38,924 nucleotides of DNA. It comes from an uncultured Bacillaceae bacterium (lineage in GTDB: Bacteria; Bacillota; Bacilli; Bacillales; Cytobacillaceae). Within the stretch, counting starts at the first letter, position 1. Each line of letters opens with the position of its first letter. This document shows positions 25,391-33,507 of this stretch, piece after piece. The position numbers and the translations under genes were made by a program. Under the pieces are notes generated by a model. It did not search any database, had not been told where the DNA came from, and was given only the letters and a program-made list of their open reading frames with translations. The stretch covers positions 1 through 38,924 of the forward strand of contig CALKIU010000156.1 in NCBI GenBank assembly GCA_937995745.1, given 5' to 3'.

Positions 25391-25665
25391 TTGTCCAAAT
25401 TGCCGCCTATTTTGGACAAAAGTCAATGAATCAGACCGGGGTTTGTCCAAAATCACGCCCTTTTTGGACAAAACAGCCAATTTTTTCGGCCATTCTGTCC
25501 AAATTATCCATTATTTTGGACAAAGTGCTTGGTTTTTTACGGGGGTTTGTCCAAATTACCCTCTATTTTGGACAAAAGCCATTGAATCTCACCAGAGTTT
25601 GTCCAAATTCACACCTCTTTTGGACTAATCCATTAAACCTGACCGGGGGTCGTCCGCGTGATTCC
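25391..25665. repeat. Tandem array of 52-bp repeats, each with a TTGTCCAAA/TTTGGACAA hairpin
   Basis: Five consecutive units start at 25391, 25443, 25495, 25547 and 25599, exactly 52 bases apart, and a decayed sixth begins at 25651. Each unit has a 9-bp arm TTGTCCAAA, an 11-base variable loop, the arm TTTGGACAA, then a 23-base semi-conserved tail ending near GACCGGGGT. The arms are nearly invariant while loops differ. The period is not a multiple of three, so a repeat protein is unlikely. It lies in the 820-base gap between the 5'-nucleotidase gene and the acetoacetyl-CoA synthetase gene. Its function is unknown. Confidence 0.95.
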
Positions 25666-25857
25666 AGACAAAGCCGACGAGAAAGCGCAAACTTTTTCCG
25701 AATCGGTCCCCTCATCATACAGCGACCCTGTCCCGATTGAACCCCGGACCGCCCCATATGCCGCATCCTTTGAAACCGGACCGCCTCCCCAAAACTCCCG
25801 CCTCTGAGAACATCCGTCCCAACTCATTGCATCCCCCTTCCATATAAAAAGGGAAAG

Positions 25858-25902
25858 GGGTTGTCCCCAAAGTCACTTTACGTGATTTTTGGACAACCCC
25901 CG
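25858..25902 (-). terminator. Terminator of the 5'-nucleotidase gene
   Basis: A long interrupted stem GGGGTTGTCC / GGACAACCCC with an inner TCAC/GTGA hairpin lies past the gene's stop. On the minus strand it is followed by TTTCCCTTTTT. Its arms contain the same GTCC...GGAC core as the 52-bp repeats. Confidence 0.7.
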
Positions 25903-25968
25903 CCTTTTTCTCAATTTAGGCGCTTTTTCCGGCAACAACTCGAGAAAAGCCGAATGGACGGCGCTTTG

Positions 25969-27666
25969 TCATTTTTTCTCCGCTGCTCTTACAATTCTTC
26001 CTTCCACTTGCGGTGTGACCGGACGATGTTTTTCCAAATATGTTTTTAAAGCTTCAAAATCTTTAATATAAAGTTCTTTGACTCTCCCTTCTTCCCTGGC
26101 TTTTTTAAACATGTGATAACCGGTGCGGCCGTCGGCGATAAAATTGGTTGTCACAACGGAATAGTATTTGTTTAAATCAAGCGGTTCAAAACTTTTTCCC
26201 GTTTTTACCTCAACGGCCCAAACCCTTTTACCCGGCGGCCGGTTTACATCATATTTAAACTTGAGCCCGGAAACTTGAGCAAATTTCCCTTTGCCGCTTT
26301 CCACATCGCTGACGCTGTTTTCCAACGCCTGCCATATTTCTTCCCCGCTCATACTGAGCACAATGAGATTATTTTGAAATGGAAGAACCGAAACGAGTTG
26401 TCCGAAAGTAATTTCCCCCGCAGGGATCGATGTTCTGATTTCTCCCGAATTGATCATGGCGATGTCTGTTTTGATATATTCATTCGCTTTTTCAAGAAAG
26501 GCGTCCGCAATTAAATTTCCTAAATTTGTCTCCATGCGCCGGATTTCATCTCGCTCCCCGTTTAGAAAAACTTCCGAATTGCCGACGGCTTTTTTCATCA
26601 GCTCTTCAACCGGCGTCTTATATTGAAAAAGCCGCTCTGCCGTGTCCCGGTCTTCAGGATATGAGGCCAGGGAAAGCAGTTGGCCATTGTGTCCCGTTAT
26701 AATACCGTTCATATTGAATGCAACCTCGAGAAGACCGAGGTATTTCAGATGATCACCGGCCTGGACAATCAAAACGGGCTCCTCCTTGCCAATTACTTCC
26801 GGTTGGTGCAAAACCGTATGAGAGTGCCCCCCAATGATGACATCAATCCCTTTGACTGTTTTGGCAAGTTTGACATCTTCCTGGTATCCAAGATGGGAAA
26901 GGACGATGATTTTGTTAATTCCCGCTGCGGTCAATTGCTCAATAATTTCTTGCGCTTTTGCCGCCGGTTTCTCAAAAACCGTTTCTTCGCCGGGGTTGGA
27001 AAGTATTTTCGTATCCGGGGTCGTCAATCCGACAATGGCCACTCGTTCCCCATTATATTCTTTGACGATGGCGGGAAAAATCTTGCCCCCCTCGCAGGAG
27101 GTTCCAATTTGATTGGCCGCCAGCGGCGCCAAAAAACGGTCGGCCTTCAATTGCACATTTGCGGATACAAGGGGAAAGCGCGCCTTTTTGACAAAGGAAG
27201 CCAAAGGCCGGGAGCCTTTGTCAAACTCATGATTGCCAAGAGCCATGGCATCCGGCCCCAAGCGGTTCAGAAAAAACAAATCTGCGTTTGCCGCATATTT
27301 TAAAAAATACAACGTGCCGGAAAACACGTCGCCGGCATGAACGAGCAGTGTGTGTTCCTTGTGATTGCGAACCTGTTTAACGGCACTGAACAAACGGGGA
27401 TATTGGTCGACATGGGCGTGGCTGTCGTTCATGTACATAATGGCAAGTGTAAAAGATTGTTCATCTTTCGGCGGGGTTTTTTCCGCAGCAACCGCTTTCG
27501 CAATATTTGACGGGACCGGCGCATCCGTCGAGCAACTGCCCTTTGCTCCGCACCATTCGGCCGCCGGTTCCTGTGCCTGCACGGGATGAACGCTCGGATG
27601 CAAAACGGCGCCCGCAAAAATGATGGCTGCTGCCGCCAGTGCGAGAATTCTTTTCAAGTTCCTCAT
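25969..27666 (-). CDS. Secreted 5'-nucleotidase / metallophosphoesterase (UshA-like)
   Basis: About 565 residues. A signal peptide (MRNLKRILALAAAAIIFAGA, cleavage near VQA-QEP) is followed by a Pro/Ala-rich stretch with two cysteines (about 38-45). The calcineurin-like metallophosphatase domain (about 72-300) shows the metal ligands in MNDSHAH, HAGDVFSG, LGNHEFDKG and GGHSHT, although the first has Ala after His in place of the usual Gly. The 5'-nucleotidase C-terminal domain (about 355-530) has NLIADAFLEKANEY, INSGEIRTSIPAGEITFGQL, LPFQNNLIVLSMSG and FIADGRTGYHMF. It dephosphorylates extracellular nucleotides or related esters to recover nucleosides and phosphate. The ATG at 27666 follows AAAGGGTGGAG. 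No LPxTG anchor is seen. Confidence 0.94.
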   Translation of the reverse strand: MRNLKRILALAAAAIIFAGAVLHPSVHPVQAQEPAAEWCGAKGSCSTDAPVPSNIAKAVAAEKTPPKDEQSFTLAIMYMNDSHAHVDQYPRLFSAVKQVRNHKEHTLLVHAGDVFSGTLYFLKYAANADLFFLNRLGPDAMALGNHEFDKGSRPLASFVKKARFPLVSANVQLKADRFLAPLAANQIGTSCEGGKIFPAIVKEYNGERVAIVGLTTPDTKILSNPGEETVFEKPAAKAQEIIEQLTAAGINKIIVLSHLGYQEDVKLAKTVKGIDVIIGGHSHTVLHQPEVIGKEEPVLIVQAGDHLKYLGLLEVAFNMNGIITGHNGQLLSLASYPEDRDTAERLFQYKTPVEELMKKAVGNSEVFLNGERDEIRRMETNLGNLIADAFLEKANEYIKTDIAMINSGEIRTSIPAGEITFGQLVSVLPFQNNLIVLSMSGEEIWQALENSVSDVESGKGKFAQVSGLKFKYDVNRPPGKRVWAVEVKTGKSFEPLDLNKYYSVVTTNFIADGRTGYHMFKKAREEGRVKELYIKDFEALKTYLEKHRPVTPQVEGRIVRAAEKK

Positions 27667-27775
27667 CTCCACCCTTTCATCACTTCATTTGACGCAAAGC
27701 TTTGTTTAACAGTATTTTTCACAAAAATGAAAATAATATCCAAATAGCCCTTCCCGTCTGCCGGAAAACAAAAAA

Positions 27776-27810
27776 ACTGTCCAAAAAGACCGGTTGTCTT
27801 TTTGGACAGT
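27776..27810 (-). terminator. Terminator of the SDR gene
   Basis: A perfect 15-bp stem ACTGTCCAAAAAGAC / GTCTTTTTGGACAGT with loop CGGTT ends 16 bases before the gene's stop; on the minus strand seven T follow. Its core TGTCCAAAA/TTTTGGACA is the same as that of the 52-bp repeats. Confidence 0.92.
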
Positions 27811-27826
27811 AACATCCGTCCGCCAA

Positions 27827-28588
27827 CTAAAAATTCATCCGCGACTGCCCGCCGTCGACATTGATACTGGCGCCGATGATCCAAGAGGCTTTTTCAGAAG
27901 CGAGGAAGACGACGACATTGGCCACTTCTTCCGGAGTGCCAAAACGGCCGGCCGGTATTTCATTTTTCACAAATTGCTTAATTTTTTCCGGATCTTTTTT
28001 CAGCCGTTTTTTCCAATTGCCGGTTTCATGGAGGATGCTGCCCGGGGCGACGCTGTTCACACGGATGCCAAAGGGCGCCATCTCGTTGGCAAACGCTTTC
28101 GTAAAACTGATGAGAGCCGCCTTGGCATTATTGTATGTAACCCTTCCGCCGCTCTCCCGGCCGTAAAGGGAAGTAATATTCACAATGGAACCCTTCCCCG
28201 CCTTTTTCATGTGGCCGGCCGCCAGTTTGCTCAAATGGACGGCGGAAAAATAATTTAATTCCATTGCCGCATGGAACAGTTCCATGTCCGTTTCCATCGC
28301 TTTTCCACCGTTGCTTCCGCCGGCATTATTGATTAACACATCGATGGCACCATGATCTTTTATAAATGAAGAAATCAAATTTTCCCGCTCTTCTTTCACT
28401 GTGACATCCGCTTGATAAATCGATACGTTTCCGCCCAGTTCTTCCTTGGCGCGGCGCAAATCATCCAGATTGCGGGCGCTGATGGCCACCACCGCTCCTT
28501 CATCGACAAACGCTTTGGCAATCGCCTTTCCAATTCCTTTCGAACCGCCGGTAACAAGCACTTTTTTTCCCTGCAATTTCAAATCCAT
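27827..28588 (-). CDS. Short-chain dehydrogenase/reductase (FabG-like)
   Basis: A 253-residue classical SDR. The dinucleotide motif is VTGGSKGIGKA (TGxxxGxG) near 13-21, then NNAGG near 88, the catalytic Ser in NITSLYGRESG and the Tyr-Lys pair in TYNNAKAA (near 153-157), with RVNSVAPGSI after it. The residue after beta-2 is Arg (SARN), suggesting NADPH preference. The C-terminal end, INVDGGQSRMNF, is typical. The substrate cannot be told: FabG-like and glucose-dehydrogenase-like enzymes look alike at this level. The ATG at 28588 has GGAG nine bases upstream. It is monocistronic with its own strong terminator, next to the 6S RNA gene on the same strand. Confidence 0.92.
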   Translation of the reverse strand: MDLKLQGKKVLVTGGSKGIGKAIAKAFVDEGAVVAISARNLDDLRRAKEELGGNVSIYQADVTVKEERENLISSFIKDHGAIDVLINNAGGSNGGKAMETDMELFHAAMELNYFSAVHLSKLAAGHMKKAGKGSIVNITSLYGRESGGRVTYNNAKAALISFTKAFANEMAPFGIRVNSVAPGSILHETGNWKKRLKKDPEKIKQFVKNEIPAGRFGTPEEVANVVVFLASEKASWIIGASINVDGGQSRMNF

Positions 28589-28662
28589 GTGGCAAAACTC
28601 CTATCATTTTGTCAATTTTTGTTCTTTATTTTCATCATACCATGAATCGGTGACAAATAAAA

Positions 28663-28691
28663 AAATCAGTTCCTGAAAAAGGAACTGATTT
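28663..28691 (-). terminator. Terminator of the 6S RNA primary transcript
   Basis: The perfect 11-bp stem AAATCAGTTCC / GGAACTGATTT with a seven-base loop is followed on the minus strand by seven T. It lies downstream of the 6S RNA. Confidence 0.88.
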
Positions 28692-28705
28692 GCCTCCCCA
28701 AATGC

Positions 28706-28897
28706 AGCCGCAAATGCCGTAACTTTCAAAAAGAAAGTTTAAAACCACCTCTCCACCAGGTGGGTGTTCTCAGAAACGTTCCTGCATGTTCTCCATGTCT
28801 TATAGACGGAGACCTGTCATTTCCGTTTCGATGTTAAACTCCCTTTTCATACGTATAAGGTTTAAACTTTTCTTCGCTTACGAACAATGCAGCCGGT
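28706..28897 (-). ncRNA. ssrS: Probable 6S RNA (RNA polymerase regulator)
   Basis: A region of about 190 bases without an ORF, with its own SigA promoter and a 6S-type rod. The closing stem pairs GAAAAGTTTAAACC near the 5' end with GGTTTTAAACTTTC near the 3' end, and outside it CGTAA/TTACG and GCA/TGC. A long central internal loop follows, whose 3' side holds a small CCACCT/AGGTGG hairpin, as in Firmicute 6S RNAs. The terminal arm pairs GAAACG/CGTTTC, TCTCC/GGAGA and GTCT/AGAC. 6S RNA mimics an open promoter and sequesters SigA-RNA polymerase in stationary phase. The bounds are approximate. This is based on structure, length and promoter rather than a database match. Confidence 0.8.
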
Positions 28898-28903
28898 GAA
28901 TTA

Positions 28904-28932
28904 ATCATAAACCACGTTTTGCTATATTGCAA
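28904..28932 (-). promoter_or_regulatory. SigA promoter of the 6S RNA gene
   Basis: On the minus strand TTGCAA (28932-28927), a 17-base spacer and TATGAT (28909-28904). Predicted start of transcription near 28897. Confidence 0.75.
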
Positions 28933-28961
28933 TAGTAAAAACACACCAAAAGTATATTTTG

Positions 28962-29624
28962 TTAAAATGTTCCATCCGAGTGGCCGGCCGAATCGGAATG
29001 TGAAGTGTTTTTCCTCTCTTCCGGAAGTTTTTCAATGCCCATTTTCCGCAAAGAACGTTCGATTTTTTGAAGTTCTTCCCGTTCAGTGACAACAAAAAAC
29101 TTCGTTGTGAAAAATCTCCTTCTCAGCACCACGGTCAACTTGTATTTATTATTAATGCGTGGATCCAGTCCGTATAGCTCGTGCCAGCGGACAATCTCCT
29201 CCGTCTTGTATCCGCGAATCAGGCCGGTGGGAAGATAACGTCCGTTTAAAATCATTCCGTCGGGCAAAATATACAGGTTTCCGGGATGCTTGACCGCGAG
29301 GAGGATAGCCAAAAATAAATAAAGGAACGTGGGCAAAAGAGCCGGATTTAAATCGACGACCACCGCGACCACAAATAAAATTCCAAGCGCGAAAAGGGCA
29401 GCCACGGTCCCCCATTGAACAATCCGGTATGTTTTTGTGTCTCTATGGAGGGGCTTCATTTCTTTCCATTCATTAGGAATAAGGATATGTTTCATTTCTT
29501 CTTCCCCGCCGGGATAGAGCGCTTCCTCAACCCGTCGGATGCCGGCGGTCACGTGGTACAGGTTGCGCAGCAAATAATAAACGCCAAAAATAAACAAGAG
29601 CAGCAAGAAAATGTCCCATAACAT
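28962..29624 (-). CDS. Hypothetical membrane protein
   Basis: A 220-residue protein not assigned to a family. Helix 1 (about 3-20, LWDIFLLLLFIFGVYYLL) is followed by a charged loop and two helices at about 68-108 (TVAALFALGILFVVAVVVDL, LLPTFLYLFLAILLAV). The C-terminal 110 residues are strand-rich and probably cytosolic, with VLRRRFFTTKFFVVTEREELQKIERSLRK at about 165-193, reminiscent of a PH-like module next to membrane helices. The ATG at 29624 has AAAGGGAG seven bases upstream. It is monocistronic. Function unknown. Confidence 0.82.
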   Translation of the reverse strand: MLWDIFLLLLFIFGVYYLLRNLYHVTAGIRRVEEALYPGGEEEMKHILIPNEWKEMKPLHRDTKTYRIVQWGTVAALFALGILFVVAVVVDLNPALLPTFLYLFLAILLAVKHPGNLYILPDGMILNGRYLPTGLIRGYKTEEIVRWHELYGLDPRINNKYKLTVVLRRRFFTTKFFVVTEREELQKIERSLRKMGIEKLPEERKNTSHSDSAGHSDGTF

Positions 29625-30184
29625 AAATAACTCCCTTTCACCGCAACTGTTATTTCATACGAGGTTAAGCCCAGACAACTTTCCTAAATTGTACCATGAG
29701 AGCGCCTGTCCTGTGAAGGGCATATTGCACCATGCATGCCGCAACGGACATTTCATGGCAACAAATGCAAAGCGTTGCTTCATCTCCGGCAAGCGGCAAA
29801 TCATCCCCCGCAAAAGCGTTCGTAAAACCGGCTATCCACAAATTTACAGACGGTACATGAAAAAGGTTTCCGGCGTTCCCGGCAAAATAGAAATTAAATT
29901 TACAATCATTGTATTATGTAAAATTCATTTCAATAGCAGGACAAACAACGGCAATTCTCACCTGGTTTGTTTCACGTTGTCTTAAAATGCCATCTCCCCC
30001 TTTGCGCATTTGCCCGCTTTTTCCCTCTTGTCCATCGATGTCCCGGCTAAATGTTCACATCGCCTTAATCTTTGGCAGCCGCACTAGATGTAAAATCCTG
30101 GGATACACGATGCAAAAGCTTCACTCCAAAACATCCCTTCAACCGGTTTCCCCCGCCGGCCCTTTTTTCAGTAAAAAGGTCGTA
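29625..30184. other. 560-bp interval without a supported gene
   Basis: No ORF here has a good ribosome-binding site or recognisable product. The stretch 29890-29922 carries an A/T-rich motif with an imperfect TTTACA...TGTAAA inverted repeat that also occurs at 7825-7857. No other feature is seen until the TetR promoter. Confidence 0.5.
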
Positions 30185-30240
30185 TTGACCATCCTGGTCT
30201 AAAATGATATATTAAAATTACATAGACCAAGGTGGTCTAT
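30185..30240 (+). promoter_or_regulatory. TetR-controlled promoter with two operators
   Basis: The promoter is TTGACC (30185-30190), a 17-base spacer and TATATT (30208-30213). Operator 1, TTGACCATCCTGGTCTAA (30185-30202), overlaps the -35; operator 2, ATAGACCAAGGTGGTCTAT (30222-30240), is a perfect 8+3+8 palindrome over the start point. Both share GACCA-N3-TGGTC. This layout fits autorepression by the TetR protein encoded next. Confidence 0.85.
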
Positions 30241-30266
30241 TCTTTAGAGGAGGCAGAGCTGAACGA

Positions 30267-30896
30267 ATGACGGAAAAATTTCTCAAACTTGATGAAGAGA
30301 AACAAAAGCGCATCATTCATGCCGCTTTAAAAGAATTCGCCGAAAAAGGATATGAACAAGCTTCCACCAACCAGATAGTCAAAGAAGCCGGTATTGGCAA
30401 GGGCATGCTGTTTTATTACTTTGAGACAAAAGAAAAGCTCTTCAACTATCTCGTAAATTATTGTTTGGATATTCTCGGGAAACATTTTCTTTCCTTCATA
30501 CCGGAAGACAGCCCTGATTTCATCGAAAAACTGGCCGGCATATCCAAATTGAAATTCAAATTTTACACCGAATTCCCCCTCGAATGGGAATTTCTGAGCA
30601 GATTTTTTGTGGAGCACGGATTGGAACTCCCTGAAGAAGCGAGAAAAAAATATGAAGAAATTTATGCGGTCAGCATGGAAAAATTTTTCGGCAATAATCG
30701 AATTGATAAATCCCTGTTCCGGGACGACATTGACGCGGAAAAAGCGTTCCAATTGATTCAATGGGCCATCAAGGGATACCAGAACGAACTTTTGGAACGG
30801 TTCAAAAACAAAACCGTTAACATGGAAGATGTGGAACCTCTCTGGGATGAGTTTGACGAATATTTGGAAATCCTAAAAACTTGTTTTTATAAATAG
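30267..30896 (+). CDS. TetR/AcrR-family transcriptional repressor
   Basis: A 209-residue protein. The N-terminal TetR HTH (about 12-58) reads KQKRIIHAALKEFAEKGYEQ, then ASTNQIVKEAGIGKGMLFYYF, with the recognition helix GKGMLFYYF. The C-terminal helical domain (60-205) binds an unknown ligand. It heads an operon with the ABC ATPase and permease that follow (5-14 base spacing, then overlap), so it is expected to repress this exporter and itself from the two palindromes upstream. The ATG at 30267 has GAGGAGG about 13 bases upstream, a slightly long spacing. Confidence 0.94.
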   Translation: MTEKFLKLDEEKQKRIIHAALKEFAEKGYEQASTNQIVKEAGIGKGMLFYYFETKEKLFNYLVNYCLDILGKHFLSFIPEDSPDFIEKLAGISKLKFKFYTEFPLEWEFLSRFFVEHGLELPEEARKKYEEIYAVSMEKFFGNNRIDKSLFRDDIDAEKAFQLIQWAIKGYQNELLERFKNKTVNMEDVEPLWDEFDEYLEILKTCFYK

Positions 30897-30910
30897 AAGA
30901 GGTGATGCAA

Positions 30911-31822
30911 GTGGCAATCATTGAGGTGAACGGAGTCACTAAAAAATTCGGTAGATTCACGGCGTTGGACAACATTCGTTTCACGGTGAATGAAGGGCAA
31001 ATCTGCGGATTTATCGGTCCGAACGGAGCCGGAAAAACGACCACTCTCCGCATTCTTCTCGGTCTGCTGAAGGCGACAAAAGGGGAAGCGAAAATTTTTG
31101 GCCTGGACGCTTGGAAAGATGCGGTGGAGATTCATAAAAGAGTCTCTTACGTCCCCGGCGATGTCAATCTGTGGCCCAATTTGACCGGCGGAGAAGTCAT
31201 TGATCTCTTCCTGAAAATGCGGGGAAACGGAGATAAGAAAAAGCGGAACGAATTGGTGGAAAGATTTGACCTAGATCCAAGCAAAAAATGCCGTACATAT
31301 TCCAAAGGAAACCGCCAAAAAGTTGCGCTCATTGCCGCGTTGGCCTGTGACGCCGATCTTTACATTTTCGACGAACCAACTTCCGGCTTGGATCCGCTGA
31401 TGGAGAACGTCTTTCAAGAATGCATCCGGGAAGCGAGAACAGAGGGCAAAAGCGTCCTTTTATCCAGCCATATACTTTCAGAGGTGGAAAAAGTCTGTGA
31501 CCACATTGTCATTATCCGCAAGGGAAAAATTATCGAAACAGGCTCGTTGGATGAAATGCGCCATTTAACACGCAACAAAATCACTCTGCAAACCAAAACG
31601 CCTGTTACCGGTCTCAAAGGTTTTCCCGGCGTCCACCATCTCATTGAGGAAAATTCCCTCATCTCTTTTCAGGTGGATACGGAGCATATGGATGAAGTCA
31701 TTCGCCACATCAGCCAATTCGGCATTCTCAAATTGGAATGCGTGCCGCCCACCTTGGAAGATTTATTTATGCGCCATTATCAGAGAACGGAAGCCCCCGA
31801 CAGAGGGGGAGATTTATCATGA
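30911..31822 (+). CDS. ABC exporter ATP-binding protein
   Basis: About 303 residues of a DrrA/CcmA-type ATPase. Walker A is GPNGAGKTT, the signature is YSKGNRQKVALIAAL (normally LSGGQ; here a YSKGNRQ variant common in this subgroup) and Walker B is LYIFDEPTSGLD, followed by the H-loop in LLSSHILSE. A C-terminal extension (about 220-300) is typical of drug-export ATPases. It works with the permease that follows. The GTG at 30911 is favoured because AGAGGTG lies six bases upstream; the frame also offers GTG 30902 and ATG 30905. Its TGA overlaps the permease ATG (ATGA), so translation is coupled. Confidence 0.93.
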   Translation: MAIIEVNGVTKKFGRFTALDNIRFTVNEGQICGFIGPNGAGKTTTLRILLGLLKATKGEAKIFGLDAWKDAVEIHKRVSYVPGDVNLWPNLTGGEVIDLFLKMRGNGDKKKRNELVERFDLDPSKKCRTYSKGNRQKVALIAALACDADLYIFDEPTSGLDPLMENVFQECIREARTEGKSVLLSSHILSEVEKVCDHIVIIRKGKIIETGSLDEMRHLTRNKITLQTKTPVTGLKGFPGVHHLIEENSLISFQVDTEHMDEVIRHISQFGILKLECVPPTLEDLFMRHYQRTEAPDRGGDLS

Positions 31823-33420
31823 ACAAATACTTTCAAGGAACCGGACAAATTTTAAAACTCATCTTCCGCCAAGACCGGTTCAAGATGACCGTGTGGCTTC
31901 TGTGCTTAATTGCGATCACCGTTACCGTTGCTTACGCGTATCCCGATGTATATAAAACGGAGAGAGATATCACGGGATTTGTCCTGACGATGCAAAACCC
32001 GGCCATGGAAGCGATGCTCGGTCCTGTTTACGATGCGGATACACGTTTGGTTGCCGCCATTTTTGCCCATGAAATGCTTCTTTTTACTGCGATTGCCGTG
32101 GCCATCATGAACATTCTCCTCATCGGACGATCGACGAGAACCGATGAAGAAGACGGCCGCTTGGAATTGTTGCAGTCTTTGCCGGTTGGACGTCTGTCGC
32201 ATATCACCGCAGTGATGCTCGAAGCCGTCATCCTCAATTTGATTCTTGTCATTTTCATCGGAACCGGACTGTCCGCCGTCGGCCTTGAGGGGATGACCGT
32301 GGAAGCTTCTTTCCTTTATGGCAGCATCCTCGGTTCGGCAGGATTTTTCTTCGCATCCGTCACCGCGTTGTTCGCCCAATTGGCAAAAACTTCGCGGGGA
32401 ACAATCGGCTTATCTTTTGCCGTATTAATTGTTTCCTATATTGTCCGGGCTATCGGAGATGTCGAGAGCGAAACTCTCTCCCTCCTTTCGCCGTTGGGAT
32501 GGACAGTGCGGAGCGGAGTGTTTATTGACAACAAATGGTGGCCGGTCCTGATTTCTCTTGCTGCCGGCATCATCTTGTCTGTTCTCGTCTTTTATTTGAA
32601 CCAAATCCGGGATTTGGGAGGCGGCTTCATACCGGAAATGAAAGGCAGGACGCATGCCTCTGCCTTGTTAAAAACACCTCTCGGCTTTGTTTTCAGAATG
32701 CAGCGAACAAACATTATGGCCTGGGCTGTCGGCATGTTTTTGTTAAGTGCCGCTTTCGGCGCCATTCTCGGGGATATGGAAAAATATTATTCCAGTATGG
32801 AACTGCTGCAAGCCTTTTTGTCAAGCAGTCCCGGCCGCACTTTTATGGAACAGTTTATGGCCGTATTAATTGTCATTTTAACGATCTTCGGTGCAATCCC
32901 GGCCGTGATGTCTGTTTTAAAACTTAAAAGTGAAGAAAATAAAAACCGGACGGAATCCATCTACAGCTGTCCTGTTTCACGGACCGGCGTACTGGCTTCC
33001 TATGTCACTGCGGCCGTTATCGTCAGCATTATCATGATGCTGGCAACAGCACTCGGCTTATGGTCGACAAGCACGGCCGTTCTGGATGAAACCATTACTC
33101 TCGGAAAAATGTTAAAATCCGTACTCGTTTACTTGCCGGCCATCTGGATTATGATTTCCATCGGCGTGTTTTTAATCGGATTTTTTCCGAGAGCGGCATC
33201 GGCCGTTTGGCTATACGTAGTTTTCTGTTTTGTCGTGGTATATTTAGGCGACCTGCTCAAATTTCCCGAATGGCTCATGAACATATCGTCCTTCACCCAT
33301 GTGCCCCGCCTGTTTGTGGAAGAAGGCGGTGTTCCGGCTTTGGCCGTCATGACGGTGCTAAGCGTTATCATCACTCTTTGCGGATTTATCGGTTATAGAA
33401 GACGCGATATTACCGGATAA
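31819..33420 (+). CDS. ABC exporter permease (tetronasin-resistance-type, multi-spanning)
   Basis: A 533-residue permease with about 12 membrane helices in two related halves, the layout of the TnrB2/TnrB3-type ABC export permeases. Helix 1 is in VWLLCLIAITVTVAYAY; a conserved RSTRTDEEDGRLELLQSLPVGR loop follows helix 2, mirrored in the second half by KSEENKNRTESIYSCPVSRTG. Such EExGR-E-L-S-PV-R loops couple to the ATPase. It probably exports an ionophore, antibiotic or peptide; the substrate is unknown. The ATG at 31819 overlaps the ATPase stop and has GGGGGAG upstream. The frame extends upstream to 31738 but that part overlaps the ATPase gene. Confidence 0.93.
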   Translation: MNKYFQGTGQILKLIFRQDRFKMTVWLLCLIAITVTVAYAYPDVYKTERDITGFVLTMQNPAMEAMLGPVYDADTRLVAAIFAHEMLLFTAIAVAIMNILLIGRSTRTDEEDGRLELLQSLPVGRLSHITAVMLEAVILNLILVIFIGTGLSAVGLEGMTVEASFLYGSILGSAGFFFASVTALFAQLAKTSRGTIGLSFAVLIVSYIVRAIGDVESETLSLLSPLGWTVRSGVFIDNKWWPVLISLAAGIILSVLVFYLNQIRDLGGGFIPEMKGRTHASALLKTPLGFVFRMQRTNIMAWAVGMFLLSAAFGAILGDMEKYYSSMELLQAFLSSSPGRTFMEQFMAVLIVILTIFGAIPAVMSVLKLKSEENKNRTESIYSCPVSRTGVLASYVTAAVIVSIIMMLATALGLWSTSTAVLDETITLGKMLKSVLVYLPAIWIMISIGVFLIGFFPRAASAVWLYVVFCFVVVYLGDLLKFPEWLMNISSFTHVPRLFVEEGGVPALAVMTVLSVIITLCGFIGYRRRDITG

Positions 33421-33440
33421 GGTTCATAGTGGCAACAAGA

Positions 33441-33465
33441 AACCAGGACAGGGCTTGTCCTGGTT
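33441..33465 (+). terminator. Terminator of the TetR-ABC operon
   Basis: The 10-bp perfect stem AACCAGGACA / TGTCCTGGTT with loop GGGCT is followed by TTT, 20 bases after the permease stop. Confidence 0.9.
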
Positions 33466-33507
33466 TTTCATTGTTTATGTGAACCATGATCATTGTATGA
33501 AAGCAGA

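Noticed and set aside
25391..25665. CRISPR array
   Set aside because: The period is regular, but the putative spacers are themselves similar between units, the repeat interior varies and no cas gene is near.
25300..25740. Open reading frames through the 52-bp array as repeat proteins
   Set aside because: The period is not a multiple of three, three overlapping frames are equally open and no ribosome-binding site or domain is present.
26680..27303. 207-residue plus-strand reading frame inside the 5'-nucleotidase gene
   Set aside because: Antisense shadow; the nucleotidase is well supported by motifs.
29611..29985. 124-residue plus-strand reading frame upstream of the TetR region
   Set aside because: Starts inside the 5' end of the opposing membrane-protein gene; no ribosome-binding site or recognisable content.
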